64,000 bases of DNA, taken from positions 1 through 64,000 of the forward strand of contig NZ_BLXX01000015.1 of NCBI RefSeq assembly GCF_014193515.1, read 5' to 3'. The notes beneath the pieces are model-generated. The model did no database searches, had not been told where the DNA came from, and was given only the letters and a program-made list of their open reading frames with translations. A program made the translations under genes and the position numbers. Positions within the stretch are counted from its first letter, which is position 1; each line of letters starts with the position of its first letter. Origin of the DNA: Geomonas silvestris (GTDB lineage Bacteria > Desulfobacterota > Desulfuromonadia > Geobacterales > Geobacteraceae). Below, piece by piece: positions 49,362 through 58,144 of this stretch.

Positions 49362-49427
49362 GCGATATCGAGATCCGACGCGTCGGTTCCCCATCCCCGA
49401 CGAGTCTTACGCGACAAGGATAAAACG

Positions 49428-50396
49428 ATGATAAATTCGTCAGTTGGTACCAGACTGTTACAGAAGAGCTTGCAGGTGGTGTTGGTTCTTTTCGCGCTGA
49501 CCCTGCTGCCGGCGCCTTCCTTTGCCGCCAGCTCCGGAACCGCCCAGCGCAGCTTCGCCTCCCCCGAGGAGGCGCGCCAGGCCCTGGTCGCCGCGGTGCA
49601 GGCGAAGAACCATGCCGAACTGGCGGCGATCTTCGGTCCGGCACAGCAGGAGCTGGAGCCGGGCGACCCCGTCGAGCAGGCGGCCGAGTTCGAGGATTTC
49701 GCCCACGAGGTCGGCGAAGCGGTGGCCCTGGAACCCCAGGGTGAGACCAAGGTGATCGTGAAGATCGGCGACGAGAAGTGGCCCTTCCCGATACCGCTGG
49801 TGAAGAAGGGGGAACACTGGTTTTTCGATACCGTGCAGGGGCGCGAGGAGATCCTGACCCGGCGCATCGGTCACAACGAACTTCTGGCAATCAACGTCTG
49901 CCGCAGCTACCTAGATGCCCAGCGCGAGTACTACAACATGCCCGAGCCGGACGGCGACCAGATCCCCAAGTACGCCCAGCACCTGATCAGCCGCCCCGGC
50001 CGCCATAACGGGCTGTACTGGCCCACGATCCCCGGGGAGAAGCCGAGCCCCTTAGGGCCGCTGGTCGCCAAGGCCAAAGAGGAAGGGTACTTTCTCCCCG
50101 GCAAACCCGGCGAAGGGGGCCGGCGCCCCTTCCACGGCTACTTCTTCAAGATCCTGAAGAAGCAGGGTAAGAGCGCGCCGGGTGGGAAGTTCAGCTACGT
50201 GATCAACGGCAACATGGTGGCGGGTCACGCGCTCATCGCTTACCCGAGCCGCTGGGGGGTCTCCGGCGTGATGACCTTCATCGTGAACCAGCGCGGCCGG
50301 GTCTACCAGAAAAACCTCGGCCCGAAAACCGCAGAACTGGTCAAGAAGATCGACGCCTACAACCCCGACCTGAGCTGGAAGCTGGTCGGCCAGTAG
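49428..50396 (+). CDS. Secreted DUF2950-family protein
   Basis: 322 aa. Signal peptide ~1-33 (PAPSFAASS). FASPEEARQALVAAVQAKNHAELAAIFG, WFFDTVQGREEILTRRIGHNELLAINVCRSYLDAQREYY and FHGYFFKILKKQGKSAPGG are standard DUF2950 blocks. 66 bases after the DUF3300 gene, likely co-transcribed. Function unknown. Confidence 0.88.
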   Translation: MINSSVGTRLLQKSLQVVLVLFALTLLPAPSFAASSGTAQRSFASPEEARQALVAAVQAKNHAELAAIFGPAQQELEPGDPVEQAAEFEDFAHEVGEAVALEPQGETKVIVKIGDEKWPFPIPLVKKGEHWFFDTVQGREEILTRRIGHNELLAINVCRSYLDAQREYYNMPEPDGDQIPKYAQHLISRPGRHNGLYWPTIPGEKPSPLGPLVAKAKEEGYFLPGKPGEGGRRPFHGYFFKILKKQGKSAPGGKFSYVINGNMVAGHALIAYPSRWGVSGVMTFIVNQRGRVYQKNLGPKTAELVKKIDAYNPDLSWKLVGQ

Positions 50397-50425
50397 CCGC
50401 CCTCCCCTAATCCCCGGACGCAGAA

Positions 50426-50463
50426 ACGCCCACCGACAGATGCCGGTGGGCGTTTTGTTTTTG
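50426..50463. terminator. Terminator between the DUF2950 gene and the usp gene
   Basis: CGCCCACCG and CGGTGGGCG pair around an 8-nt loop, followed on plus by TTTTGTTTTTG. Genes on either side converge here. Confidence 0.85.
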
Positions 50464-50482
50464 TGGCTGGCCTAAATATGCC

Positions 50483-51388
50483 CTAGCTCTTGCCGACCGG
50501 GACCAGAAGGAGCGGGATACGGGAAAGGCTCACGATGCGGTTGGTGACGCTGCCGGACCAGAAGGCTGCCATCCCGGTCCTGCCGTGGGTCCCCAAGACG
50601 ATCAAATCGATGCTGGCGACGGCCGCCGCCTCGACGATGACACTGGCCGGATCGCCCCGGAAGACGTGCGCGCTCGCCTGGAACCCCTCGGCAAGCAGCC
50701 CCTTTTCCAGTTCCTCGAAGTAGTGCTCGGCCTCCTGGCGCGCCAGTTCCAAAAGCCGCGAGGTGGTACCGGGCAAAAGCCGCCGCGCCACCGCCTTGTC
50801 GCCGGAGAGCGAGGCCAGTTGCTCGACCACCGCCGCCAGGTGCAGGGTGGCACCGGCCCTCCGGGCCAGCTCCTTGGAGATCGGCAGCGCCTCGGCGTGC
50901 TCGGGGTCGTTGTCCATCGGCACCAGGATGTGCCGGCAGAAAAAGGCGGGCGGCTTCCCCTCCTGGTCCGGGTGGGTGATCAGCACCGGCTGCGAGCCGC
51001 GGGCGATGACGCTTTGGGCGATGCTCCCCATGAAGAGGTGCAGCGCGGCCCCCCGCCCGTGGGAGCACATGATGACCAGGTCGTGGGAAAGCTCATCGGC
51101 GTGCTCGACGATGCACCCGGCGACGTCGTCGGTTTCGTTGGTGTGCACGTGGCACTCGATCTGGGTCCTTTTGGGGAAGGCCCGCTTGGCAAGCTCCTTC
51201 AGGTAGCGTTCGGCGTCCTGGGGATGCTTGAGGTGCGCCTGGCCGTGCACCGCGTCCGGCGCGTTCTTCTCGATGACGTGCATCAGGGTGACGCGGGCCT
51301 TGAACTTCTCGGCCCAGAAGGCGGCCGCGGGCAAGGCGGCCTCGGCCATTAGGGATCCATCGATGGGTACTAGGATGTGGTTGAACAT
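50483..51388 (-). CDS. Tandem universal stress protein (two UspA domains)
   Basis: 301 aa from the ATG at 51388 (MFNHILVPIDGS); a TTG at 51403 is less likely. Two UspA domains, each with the ATP-binding pattern: HILVPIDGS ... IMCSHGRGAALHLFMGSIAQSVI in the first, HILVPMDND ... IVLGTHGRTGMAAFWSGSVTNRIV in the second. Starts 4 bases after the mntH stop, so coupled to the Nramp transporter. Its role is probably stress-linked tuning of transport. Confidence 0.9.
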   Translation of the reverse strand: MFNHILVPIDGSLMAEAALPAAAFWAEKFKARVTLMHVIEKNAPDAVHGQAHLKHPQDAERYLKELAKRAFPKRTQIECHVHTNETDDVAGCIVEHADELSHDLVIMCSHGRGAALHLFMGSIAQSVIARGSQPVLITHPDQEGKPPAFFCRHILVPMDNDPEHAEALPISKELARRAGATLHLAAVVEQLASLSGDKAVARRLLPGTTSRLLELARQEAEHYFEELEKGLLAEGFQASAHVFRGDPASVIVEAAAVASIDLIVLGTHGRTGMAAFWSGSVTNRIVSLSRIPLLLVPVGKS

Positions 51389-51392
51389 GGCT

Positions 51393-52697
51393 TCACCCGG
51401 CAACGGTCTTGTAGATCAGGTAGACGTTGAGAACGACGATGATGGCGGCAATGAGCCCCGCCGCAACGGTAGTGCTGCGCCGGTTCACCATCTCGCCCAT
51501 GATATCACTGCGCGAGGTAAACATGACCAGCGGGATCACGGCGAAGGGGAGCCCGAAACTGAGTACAACCTGGCTCACCACCAGGGTCCGGGTCGGGTCG
51601 AGCCCCCAGGCGATCACGGCGAGAGGCGGCGCCATGGTCACCAGGCGCCGGATCCAGATCGGGATGTGCATGCTCAAAAAGCCCTGCATGATCACCTGCC
51701 CCGCGCTGGTCCCCACGGTCGAGGAGGAGAGTCCCGACACCAGCAGGGAGAGCCCGAAGATCCAGCGGGCGGCGCTCCCCATGAGCGGCTCCAGCGTACG
51801 GTAGGCCTCCTCGATGGTGGCGACCGAGGTGTGCCCGGTCTGGTAGAAGGTGGTCGCGGCCATCATGAGCATGGCGGCGTTCACGCAGCTCGCGATCCCC
51901 ATGGCGATGACCACGTCGGCGATTTCGAAGCGGTACAGGCTCTTCAGGCGGGCCGGGTCGCGCACCACGATGCGCCCCTGCATGAGAGCCGAATGCAGGA
52001 AGATGGCGTGCGGCATCACGGTTGCCCCCAGGATGCCGCAGGCCAGAAAGACGCTCTCGCTCCCGGCAAAGCGCGGCACGAAGATGGCGTGCAGCACCTG
52101 GAGCGGATCCGGGCGCACGATGGTGGTTTCCAGAAGGTAGCAGAGGGCGATGAGGCCGACCATGGCCGAGATGACCGCTTCGAGCGGCCGGAAGCCGAAG
52201 CGCTCCAGGCCGAGGATCAGCACGGTAGCGAGTCCGGTCAAGAGCGCGCCGACGAAAAGCGGTACCCCCATGAGCAACTGGAAGCCGAGGGCAGCCCCGA
52301 GGAACTCGGCCAGGTCGGTGGACATGGCGACGATCTCCATCACCACCCACATACCGATGACGACCGGCTTGGGAAAGTGCTCGCGGCAGTGCTCCGCCAG
52401 GTTGCTGCGGGTGACCAGCCCGAGCTTTGCCGAAAGCGTCTGGATCAGCATGGCCATCAGGTTCGAGGCGACGATGACCCAGAGCAGCAGGTAGCCGAAC
52501 TGGGCTCCCCCCTGGATGTTGGTGGCGAAGTTGCCGGGATCGACGTAGGCGACGCTGGCGATGAAGGCAGGACCCAGAAACGGGAGCAGGCGGGCCAGCA
52601 GGTTCTTCTTCTGCCGGCTTCCCAGCACGTTGAGCGCGTTCTCGACCGTCTTGGCGTCGGAGGCTCTGGGGAGGCTGTCAGGTCCAGGCTCGATCAT
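51393..52697 (-). CDS. mntH: Nramp-family Mn2+/divalent metal transporter
   Basis: 434 aa, 11 helices. The metal-binding helix-1 motif is DPGNFATNIQGGAQFG (DPGN) and the helix-6 motif is GATVMPHAIFLHSALM (MPH); the loop between the helices 8-9 has SSSTVGTSAGQVIMQGF. These are Nramp signatures for Mn2+ and Fe2+ import with protons. No clear regulatory site precedes it: the 255-bp upstream region (52698-52952) has only AT/GT-rich sequence with a few GTTCTGA-type short repeats. Confidence 0.93.
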   Translation of the reverse strand: MIEPGPDSLPRASDAKTVENALNVLGSRQKKNLLARLLPFLGPAFIASVAYVDPGNFATNIQGGAQFGYLLLWVIVASNLMAMLIQTLSAKLGLVTRSNLAEHCREHFPKPVVIGMWVVMEIVAMSTDLAEFLGAALGFQLLMGVPLFVGALLTGLATVLILGLERFGFRPLEAVISAMVGLIALCYLLETTIVRPDPLQVLHAIFVPRFAGSESVFLACGILGATVMPHAIFLHSALMQGRIVVRDPARLKSLYRFEIADVVIAMGIASCVNAAMLMMAATTFYQTGHTSVATIEEAYRTLEPLMGSAARWIFGLSLLVSGLSSSTVGTSAGQVIMQGFLSMHIPIWIRRLVTMAPPLAVIAWGLDPTRTLVVSQVVLSFGLPFAVIPLVMFTSRSDIMGEMVNRRSTTVAAGLIAAIIVVLNVYLIYKTVAG

Positions 52698-52952
52698 TCT
52701 GGGTTTTCCCGGGAGGCTGCCGGACCTTAGGTACCGGCGAACTGGATGTGTTGTGGCGGTGGCGGCTGAATGTTATGCAGTTTCAGACAGTAAGGCGATG
52801 AAGTATCAAGCAGCACTCCAGCATTAATGTCATTGGCCAAGGCGCTTGGCAGTCGCTGACGGCTCACGAATAGCACAGAGTCTAACAGGAACTGAGGAAA
52901 GTTCTAGGTTCTACGTTCCAGGTTCTGAGTTCTGAGTTCTGCGATATAGGTC

Positions 52953-54284
52953 CTAAGTTCCAGGTTCAACGCTCGGCGCCACTCGGCCCTGCCCCATCAG
53001 ACTGAGTACGGCGGCAACCGTGCTCCGCACGCCTGTGTAGAGGGCCGGTTCCGGGAGCGGCGCGTAAAATGGGGAGTGCAGCGAAGGAAGCGGCACCCCG
53101 CTTTCCTGGCTTTTCCGGAAAAGGTCGGGATCGGCGGCCCCCAGCCAGAACATGCAGGTGGGAATCTCCCGGTTCAACCCCCAGAAGCCGAAGTCCTCGC
53201 TGGCCATCACCGGCTGTGCCTGCTGCACCCGGTCCGCGCCCAGCACAAGGCTCATCGCCTCGGTAACCCGGCGGGTCAGCTGCGGATCGTTGTAGTTCGC
53301 CGGATGTGCCACCCTGAGCGCCACGTTGGGGGAGCGTTCCGCGGGAACACCGGCAGCCAGGGCGATCCCCGCTGCCATCCTCTCGACCGAGGCCACGATG
53401 CCGTCGCGCACCGCGTCGTCATAGGCGCGGATGCTGAGCAAGAGCCGCACCTGGTCCGGGATGATGTTGCTCGCCGTGCCGCCGTGGATGGAGCCTACGG
53501 TGAGTACGGCCGGTTCCAGGGGGTTCACCTCGCGGCTCACGATGGTCTGCAGGGCCAGCACCAGCTGCGCGGCCATGACCACCGGGTCCTTGGCCCGCTC
53601 GGGTGCCGAACCGTGGGCGCCGACCCCGTACACGGTGACCTCCACCTCGGTGAGGCTCGCCATGAAGTTCCCCGCCGCACAGGCCACCTCCCCGGCAGGA
53701 AGCTGGGCCGTGGCATGCAGTGCGAGTGCGGCATCCGGTCGGGGAACCAGCCGGTAGGCACCGTCGTTCAGCATGGCCTGTGCGCCACCACCCCCCTCCT
53801 CTCCCGGCTGTCCGACCAGGACCAGCGTCCCCTGCCAGTTCTCCTTCATGCGGGCGAGCACCCGCGCGCTGCCGATGAGCGAGGCGAGGTGCAGGTCGTG
53901 ACCGCAGGCGTGCATCACCGCCACTTCCTGCCCGTCCCGCTGCGCCTTCACCCGGCTGGCGTAGGGAAGCCCGGTCTGTTCCTCTATCGGGAGCGCGTCC
54001 AGGTCGGCCCGCACCAGCACCGTGGGCCCCGGGCCGTTCACCAAAAGCCCCAAAACGCCGTGGCCGCGCCACTGGTTCTTCAGGTATTTACCGACCCCTT
54101 CGGTCACCTGGTAGCCGCAGACGCGCAGATCCCGGGCCAAAAGCGCCGCGGTTTGCTCTTCGTGACCGGAGAGCTCCGGGTTTGCGTGCAGTTTTTTGTA
54201 GCAGTCAACGAGCGAGCCGAGCTCGCCGCGCACCAGGCGGTCCAATTGTTCCAAGTTCTGGGGATTCAGCATAGGGGTACTCAT
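52953..54284 (-). CDS. M20D-family amidohydrolase (hippurate hydrolase-like)
   Basis: 443 aa. Metal-binding HACGHDLHLASLIGSARVL, catalytic Glu in GQPGEEGGGGAQAML, HATAQLPAGEVA in place of the ligand His region, and ASEDFGFW near the end are M20D features. Homologs cleave N-acyl amino acids or deacylate indole/auxin conjugates and peptides. No signal peptide, so cytosolic. It has a weak RBS at the start. It stands alone, divergent from a small gene pair. Confidence 0.9.
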   Translation of the reverse strand: MSTPMLNPQNLEQLDRLVRGELGSLVDCYKKLHANPELSGHEEQTAALLARDLRVCGYQVTEGVGKYLKNQWRGHGVLGLLVNGPGPTVLVRADLDALPIEEQTGLPYASRVKAQRDGQEVAVMHACGHDLHLASLIGSARVLARMKENWQGTLVLVGQPGEEGGGGAQAMLNDGAYRLVPRPDAALALHATAQLPAGEVACAAGNFMASLTEVEVTVYGVGAHGSAPERAKDPVVMAAQLVLALQTIVSREVNPLEPAVLTVGSIHGGTASNIIPDQVRLLLSIRAYDDAVRDGIVASVERMAAGIALAAGVPAERSPNVALRVAHPANYNDPQLTRRVTEAMSLVLGADRVQQAQPVMASEDFGFWGLNREIPTCMFWLGAADPDLFRKSQESGVPLPSLHSPFYAPLPEPALYTGVRSTVAAVLSLMGQGRVAPSVEPGT

Positions 54285-54544
54285 GAGGTAAAGGTGATGG
54301 TCGTGGAAAACGGCGTCATTCTACTGCAGGCCGGCGCCGGAAGCCACAGGAAAGTGGCGGGAAGGCAGATCGAGCGCCTGCTGCCTGGATACCGGGCAGC
54401 TCGGTTATTAATTAGGCAGGAAGCGCAGCGGGACTCCGACCTCCACCGGCGTAACCGGGTCATTTGTCGCGGCGGGGAGACCGGACAGGCGCTGGCACGC
54501 TCCATGAAACGGGGTAGCCAGTTCAAACAAAGGGAGGACCACCC

Positions 54545-54793
54545 ATGACCGTTGGCAACGAGGCATTCTACTCCCTCGCCGAGGTGGCTCGGCAGCTTGG
54601 GACCACCGAGACGCGTATCCTGATGCTGCTCAAGCAGGGCGCCCTGGAAGGGGAATTGGTGGACGGGTGCTGGTTCATCTACCAAAGCTCCGTCGCAGGC
54701 TTAGGCCCGGATCGTGTCTCTGCACCGCTCGAGCCTTCCTGCCGCACCAGTTGCAGCGCATCGACCTGCGCCTGCCACTACAGCGGCAGTTGA
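54545..54793 (+). CDS. Small HTH protein with Cys-rich tail
   Basis: 82 aa. Residues ~7-45 (FYSLAEVARQLGTTETRILMLLKQGALEGELVDGCWFIYQ) have the helix-turn-helix/wing pattern of MerR/excisionase-like DNA-binding modules, followed by a tail with Cys residues (SCRTSCSASTCACHYSG). Could be a small DNA-binding regulator or metal-sensing variant. GGGAGGA precedes the ATG. It lies 17 bases before the next small gene. Confidence 0.72.
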   Translation: MTVGNEAFYSLAEVARQLGTTETRILMLLKQGALEGELVDGCWFIYQSSVAGLGPDRVSAPLEPSCRTSCSASTCACHYSGS

Positions 54794-54810
54794 AACGCCC
54801 TGGAGGAACC

Positions 54811-55104
54811 ATGGGGATCACCATCAAGCCATCAGACTTGAAGTACAAGTATCCCCGGGTGGTAGCGACCCGGAACGAGGCGAAATTGCAGGGGAAGGAC
54901 GATCCAGCCCCGTTCGACCGCGACGACCTCTACGACATCCTCGCGATGCTGGAGGCGGTGATGGACGATCTGGGGAGCAATGACGCGCAGGTGCTGCACC
55001 TCATCGAGGACCTGATGAACCGTGAGCTGCCGCGCAGCTTTACAACCCGCGGCGAGGTCTTCCGCTACCTGGCCGGCACCACCCGCGACTTCCTGGAACT
55101 CTGA
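54811..55104 (+). CDS. Hypothetical 97-aa helical protein
   Basis: 97 aa from the ATG at 54811 with TGGAGGAA before it. Acidic helical middle (DRDDLYDILAMLEAVMDDLGSNDAQVLHLIEDLMN) and a C-terminal RGEVFRYLAGTTRDFLEL. No family recognised. Part of a short run of small plus-strand genes. Confidence 0.75.
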   Translation: MGITIKPSDLKYKYPRVVATRNEAKLQGKDDPAPFDRDDLYDILAMLEAVMDDLGSNDAQVLHLIEDLMNRELPRSFTTRGEVFRYLAGTTRDFLEL

Positions 55105-55181
55105 GGCGCAAAAAAGCCGAGGAGGCCTCGCCACTGCCAAGGCGCGGCGCTGCGAATCCTACCTACTCAAAGGAGAGTGAC

Positions 55182-55793
55182 ATGTTTAACCTCGCCCTGA
55201 ACGACACCAGCGAAACCTTTACCGGCGGCCTCAGGGACGTAAGCTTCGACATCGCGCCAAGCACACTGCAGCCCGGCGACTACACCCTTACCCTCAGGGG
55301 CTTCCTCTCGCCCGGATGGCTCGGCCGCCTGGCCGCTTCCCTCGCCCAACACCACATCGGCATCGTCAACGGAGCGGCCGAGAAGGTGACGGCGTACGCC
55401 TGGCAGGCCAGCTTCAAGCTGAAGGCCGCACGCACCGCCTGCGACCCGTTGAGCCTCGATTACGCAGCGCTGGCCAACTCGGAGCCTTCGCACCACGCCC
55501 TCGCCCCGATCGTACTGCGCGACCTCAAGATCGAGCCGTGCGCCAGGCACCAGGGGAGCCTCTACATAGAGATCCGGGGTGCCGACCGCCTCGGTTTTCT
55601 CGGGGATCTGCTCGATTTTTTCAGCATGCGCTGCCTGTTCCCCGTGAAGATGAAGGTGGAAACCCTGGGCGATACCGCGGCGGACCGCTTTTGGTTGCGC
55701 GGGGTCGGGGGATCGGTCCCGTCCGACTCGCTGGCTCAGACCATCCGGGAAAACCTGGAGAAGATGGTGGCCGCGAATCATCCACAGATCTGA
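55182..55793 (+). CDS. Hypothetical protein, ACT-like C-terminal half
   Basis: 203 aa with AAAGGAGA before the ATG. First half (YTLTLRGFLSPGWLGRLAASLAQHHIGIVNGAAEK) and second half (SLYIEIRGADRLGFLGDLLDFFSMRCLFPVKMKVETLG) both have the beta-alpha-beta feel of ACT domains, so it could be a tandem ACT regulator-like protein. No catalytic residues visible. The assignment is by pattern only. Confidence 0.65.
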   Translation: MFNLALNDTSETFTGGLRDVSFDIAPSTLQPGDYTLTLRGFLSPGWLGRLAASLAQHHIGIVNGAAEKVTAYAWQASFKLKAARTACDPLSLDYAALANSEPSHHALAPIVLRDLKIEPCARHQGSLYIEIRGADRLGFLGDLLDFFSMRCLFPVKMKVETLGDTAADRFWLRGVGGSVPSDSLAQTIRENLEKMVAANHPQI

Positions 55794-56050
55794 TACGTTA
55801 CGGCGCAGTTACTAAGCCGCACCTTTAACGATTCCCGCCGGACCCACCACCTAACAATCCGGTGGCCGTGCGGGAATTTCTCTATCAGCCGCACCATAGC
55901 ATGTTCCCTTCCTGATCGATCCCGCTTCCTTGCTTCCCTCATCCGGTTCTCATGATACAATTGGGCAGAACTTATCTCAGTGTCAGGATATGCTCACAGC
56001 AAGCTTGCTGGTTGAATCCTGGAACAGTTGCCGAACTACAGGAGCCTGGT

Positions 56051-56560
56051 ATGGTAATCCATCTGGTACGACACGCTGAGGCGATCGAGCGCACCCCGGA
56101 AGTTCAGGAACAGCAGCGTTATCTGACACCTAAGGGCCGCAGCCGTTTTCGCAAGATAGCCGGCACGCTCAAGAAGGCCGGAATCGCACCGGACCTGATA
56201 CTTTCGAGCCCGCTGATCCGCGCGGTACAGACAGCCGAGATTCTGGCCCAGGCCCTCAAGTTCAAGAAGGAGCTCCAGCTCACCGATCTTTTGGCCCACG
56301 GTTTCGGGGAGCCTCAGCTGCACAGACTGCTCGAGGAGCACCCGGACGCCCGGGAGATCGCGCTGGTCGGCCACGAACCCGAGCTGGGCGAGGTCACCCG
56401 GCTGCTCTTGGAAACCGAGGGGCCCTGCGCCCTGGACAAAGGGGCGACGGTGACCTTCAAGCTGAAACCCGCCGGGGCGGAGTTCCGGCACTTGGTGGAC
56501 GGCAGGGCCAACCTCATCGATTCGCGCGGCAAGGCGATCATACATCTGAACCAGGGGTGA
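56051..56560 (+). CDS. sixA: Phosphohistidine phosphatase SixA-like
   Basis: 169 aa from the ATG at 56051 with GGAG 6 nt upstream. RHG-type catalytic motif in VIHLVRHAEAIER (phospho-His), LSSPLIRAVQTAEILA, and VGHEPELGEVTRLLL (second catalytic His). SixA dephosphorylates His-phosphorylated Hpt/ArcB-type proteins or NPr. Leads a run of polyphosphate-linked genes. Confidence 0.87.
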   Translation: MVIHLVRHAEAIERTPEVQEQQRYLTPKGRSRFRKIAGTLKKAGIAPDLILSSPLIRAVQTAEILAQALKFKKELQLTDLLAHGFGEPQLHRLLEEHPDAREIALVGHEPELGEVTRLLLETEGPCALDKGATVTFKLKPAGAEFRHLVDGRANLIDSRGKAIIHLNQG

Positions 56561-56588
56561 TCAACGACGCCCCAAGGGGGAGAGCTTC

Positions 56589-57110
56589 ATGGCAGAGCCA
56601 GCGGATGACCTGTTGCAGCTCAAGGGTGTAGGCAAGGTGCTGGCACAGCGCCTCGGCGAGGCGGGCCTCGGCAGTTTCGCCGCCATCGCCGAAGCAGGTG
56701 CGCCGGGCCTTCAGAGGGTAGCGGGTATCAGCCCGAGCCGGGTCAATTCCCTCCTGGAGCAGGCCCGGCAGCGCACGGCAGCACCGCTCGATCAGGCGCA
56801 CTCCCCCAAAGAGGCACTCCAGCAGCGCCTGGACCAGGTCAAAGAGCACCTGCAGGCTCTGGCCGAAAAGACTAGGGAGCAGTTCGCCGACCGGCTCGCC
56901 GGGAAGCAGGGACGCAAGCTGGCGGGCGACCTGGTGCGCATCGACGACGCTCTGAACCGCCTGGGGGACGGCGGCAGGAAAGGGGCAAAACGAGCGGCAA
57001 AGGCGCTGGACAAAGTAGAGAAACGGGTCACCGACCTGGACGGGATCAGCCTGAAAAAGGTACACAAGAGACTGAAAAAGGCGCGTAAGACGCTGGCCAA
57101 GGCGCTGTGA
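56589..57110 (+). CDS. Helix-hairpin-helix protein with Lys-rich C-terminus
   Basis: 173 aa. N-terminal helix-hairpin-helix (LLQLKGVGKVLAQRLGEAGL ... VAGISPSRVNSLLEQA), a middle coiled coil (~75-115), and a very basic C-terminus (LKKVHKRLKKARKTLAKAL). HhH domains bind DNA backbone. The Lys-rich tail could bind DNA or polyphosphate. It sits between a SixA and a CHAD gene, starts 28 bases after SixA and overlaps the CHAD frame, so it is part of the same operon. No named family. Confidence 0.78.
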   Translation: MAEPADDLLQLKGVGKVLAQRLGEAGLGSFAAIAEAGAPGLQRVAGISPSRVNSLLEQARQRTAAPLDQAHSPKEALQQRLDQVKEHLQALAEKTREQFADRLAGKQGRKLAGDLVRIDDALNRLGDGGRKGAKRAAKALDKVEKRVTDLDGISLKKVHKRLKKARKTLAKAL

Positions 57111-57163
57111 CGGGCGCCGGGATGCCGCTCCCCTATCCCGCCGCAGCGCCCGGGAGTTTTATC

Positions 57164-58144
57164 ATGCTTACTACAACGACAACACCGCAAGGGGCACACC
57201 CGGCAGCCAAGCTGCGTCCCCAGCCGTCTTCTCACACCGCCCCTCAGCGGGATGCGACCCAGGCGACAGCTGCCCGGACGCCGCTTTGGAGCGCGGCGCG
57301 CCAGCTTACCGCGGCTCACGCCAAGGAATTCTTCAAGTACTGGCGCAAGGTCGCCAAGAGTTTCGACGCGGAGGATATCCACGACCTGAGGGTAGCCTCC
57401 CGCCGGCTGCGCGAGGCGCTGGCGCTCTTTGCCGACTGTTTCCCGGAAAAGACCGTGCGACGCCTGCGCAAACGGGTGAAGCAGGTGACCGGCATCCTGG
57501 GCGAAATGAGGAACACCGACGAGGCGCTCCTTTTCTTCGGCAGCCTCTCCTCGACGGAGCGCGAGCCGGCCCAGGCCGAGCTGGACCTGTTGGCGGCCCA
57601 ACTGCAAAAGGAGCGCGAGGCGGCCCGGCAAAAGCTCGCCAAAGACCTGGGGAACCTGCGGCCGACACCGCTCAAGCGCGCCATCCGCAGCGAGCTCGCC
57701 GGACCGGAACTCTTCGGCAACCGGCGCACCGACCCGTTTCAGTCCCTGGCAATTTTCGCCGACGAGGCGCTTGCCAGGCGTGCCGCTCCGGTCGCTGATC
57801 TCCTGCCCCAGGCGCTCTTCGAGGCCAACGCCGGCGCCCAGCACCGGCTGCGCATCGCGATCAAGCGGCTGCGCTACCGCCTGGAGATCCTGGAAGCGCT
57901 CTTCACCCGCGACTACCAGGAACTGCACGCCGCACTCAAGGGGTACCAGGAGGTGCTCGGCAAGCTGCACGATCTCGACGTCTTCGCAGACCTCGTGCTG
58001 CACCGGGTCGAGGACGGCAGCGGCCAGCAGCACCTGCTGCGGGTGATCACCGCCCGGCGCAGTAGGCTTTTCGCAGAATTCCGGCACAAGCTGGACCAGA
58101 TTTCCGTAGACGCCATCGGCCCGAGGGCAAGGAGGGCCTTGTGA
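57164..58144 (+). CDS. CHAD-domain protein
   Basis: 326 aa from the ATG at 57164 (GGGAG upstream); a GTG at 57107 would add a Pro/Thr-rich leader. CHAD helices with the conserved basic/His pattern: EDIHDLRVASRRLREAL, FPEKTVRRLRKRVKQVTGILGEMRN, HRLRIAIKRLRYRLEIL and KLHDLDVFADLV. CHAD proteins bind polyphosphate and localise to granules. The stop overlaps the Ppx start by 4 nt. Confidence 0.9.
   Translation: MLTTTTTPQGAHPAAKLRPQPSSHTAPQRDATQATAARTPLWSAARQLTAAHAKEFFKYWRKVAKSFDAEDIHDLRVASRRLREALALFADCFPEKTVRRLRKRVKQVTGILGEMRNTDEALLFFGSLSSTEREPAQAELDLLAAQLQKEREAARQKLAKDLGNLRPTPLKRAIRSELAGPELFGNRRTDPFQSLAIFADEALARRAAPVADLLPQALFEANAGAQHRLRIAIKRLRYRLEILEALFTRDYQELHAALKGYQEVLGKLHDLDVFADLVLHRVEDGSGQQHLLRVITARRSRLFAEFRHKLDQISVDAIGPRARRAL

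Noticed and set aside
52890-52975. Short GTTCTGAGTTCTGA-type repeats upstream of the mntH gene and at the amidohydrolase end
   Set aside because: Noticed as a low-complexity patch of imperfect short repeats between diverging/ending genes; too irregular to call as an element.
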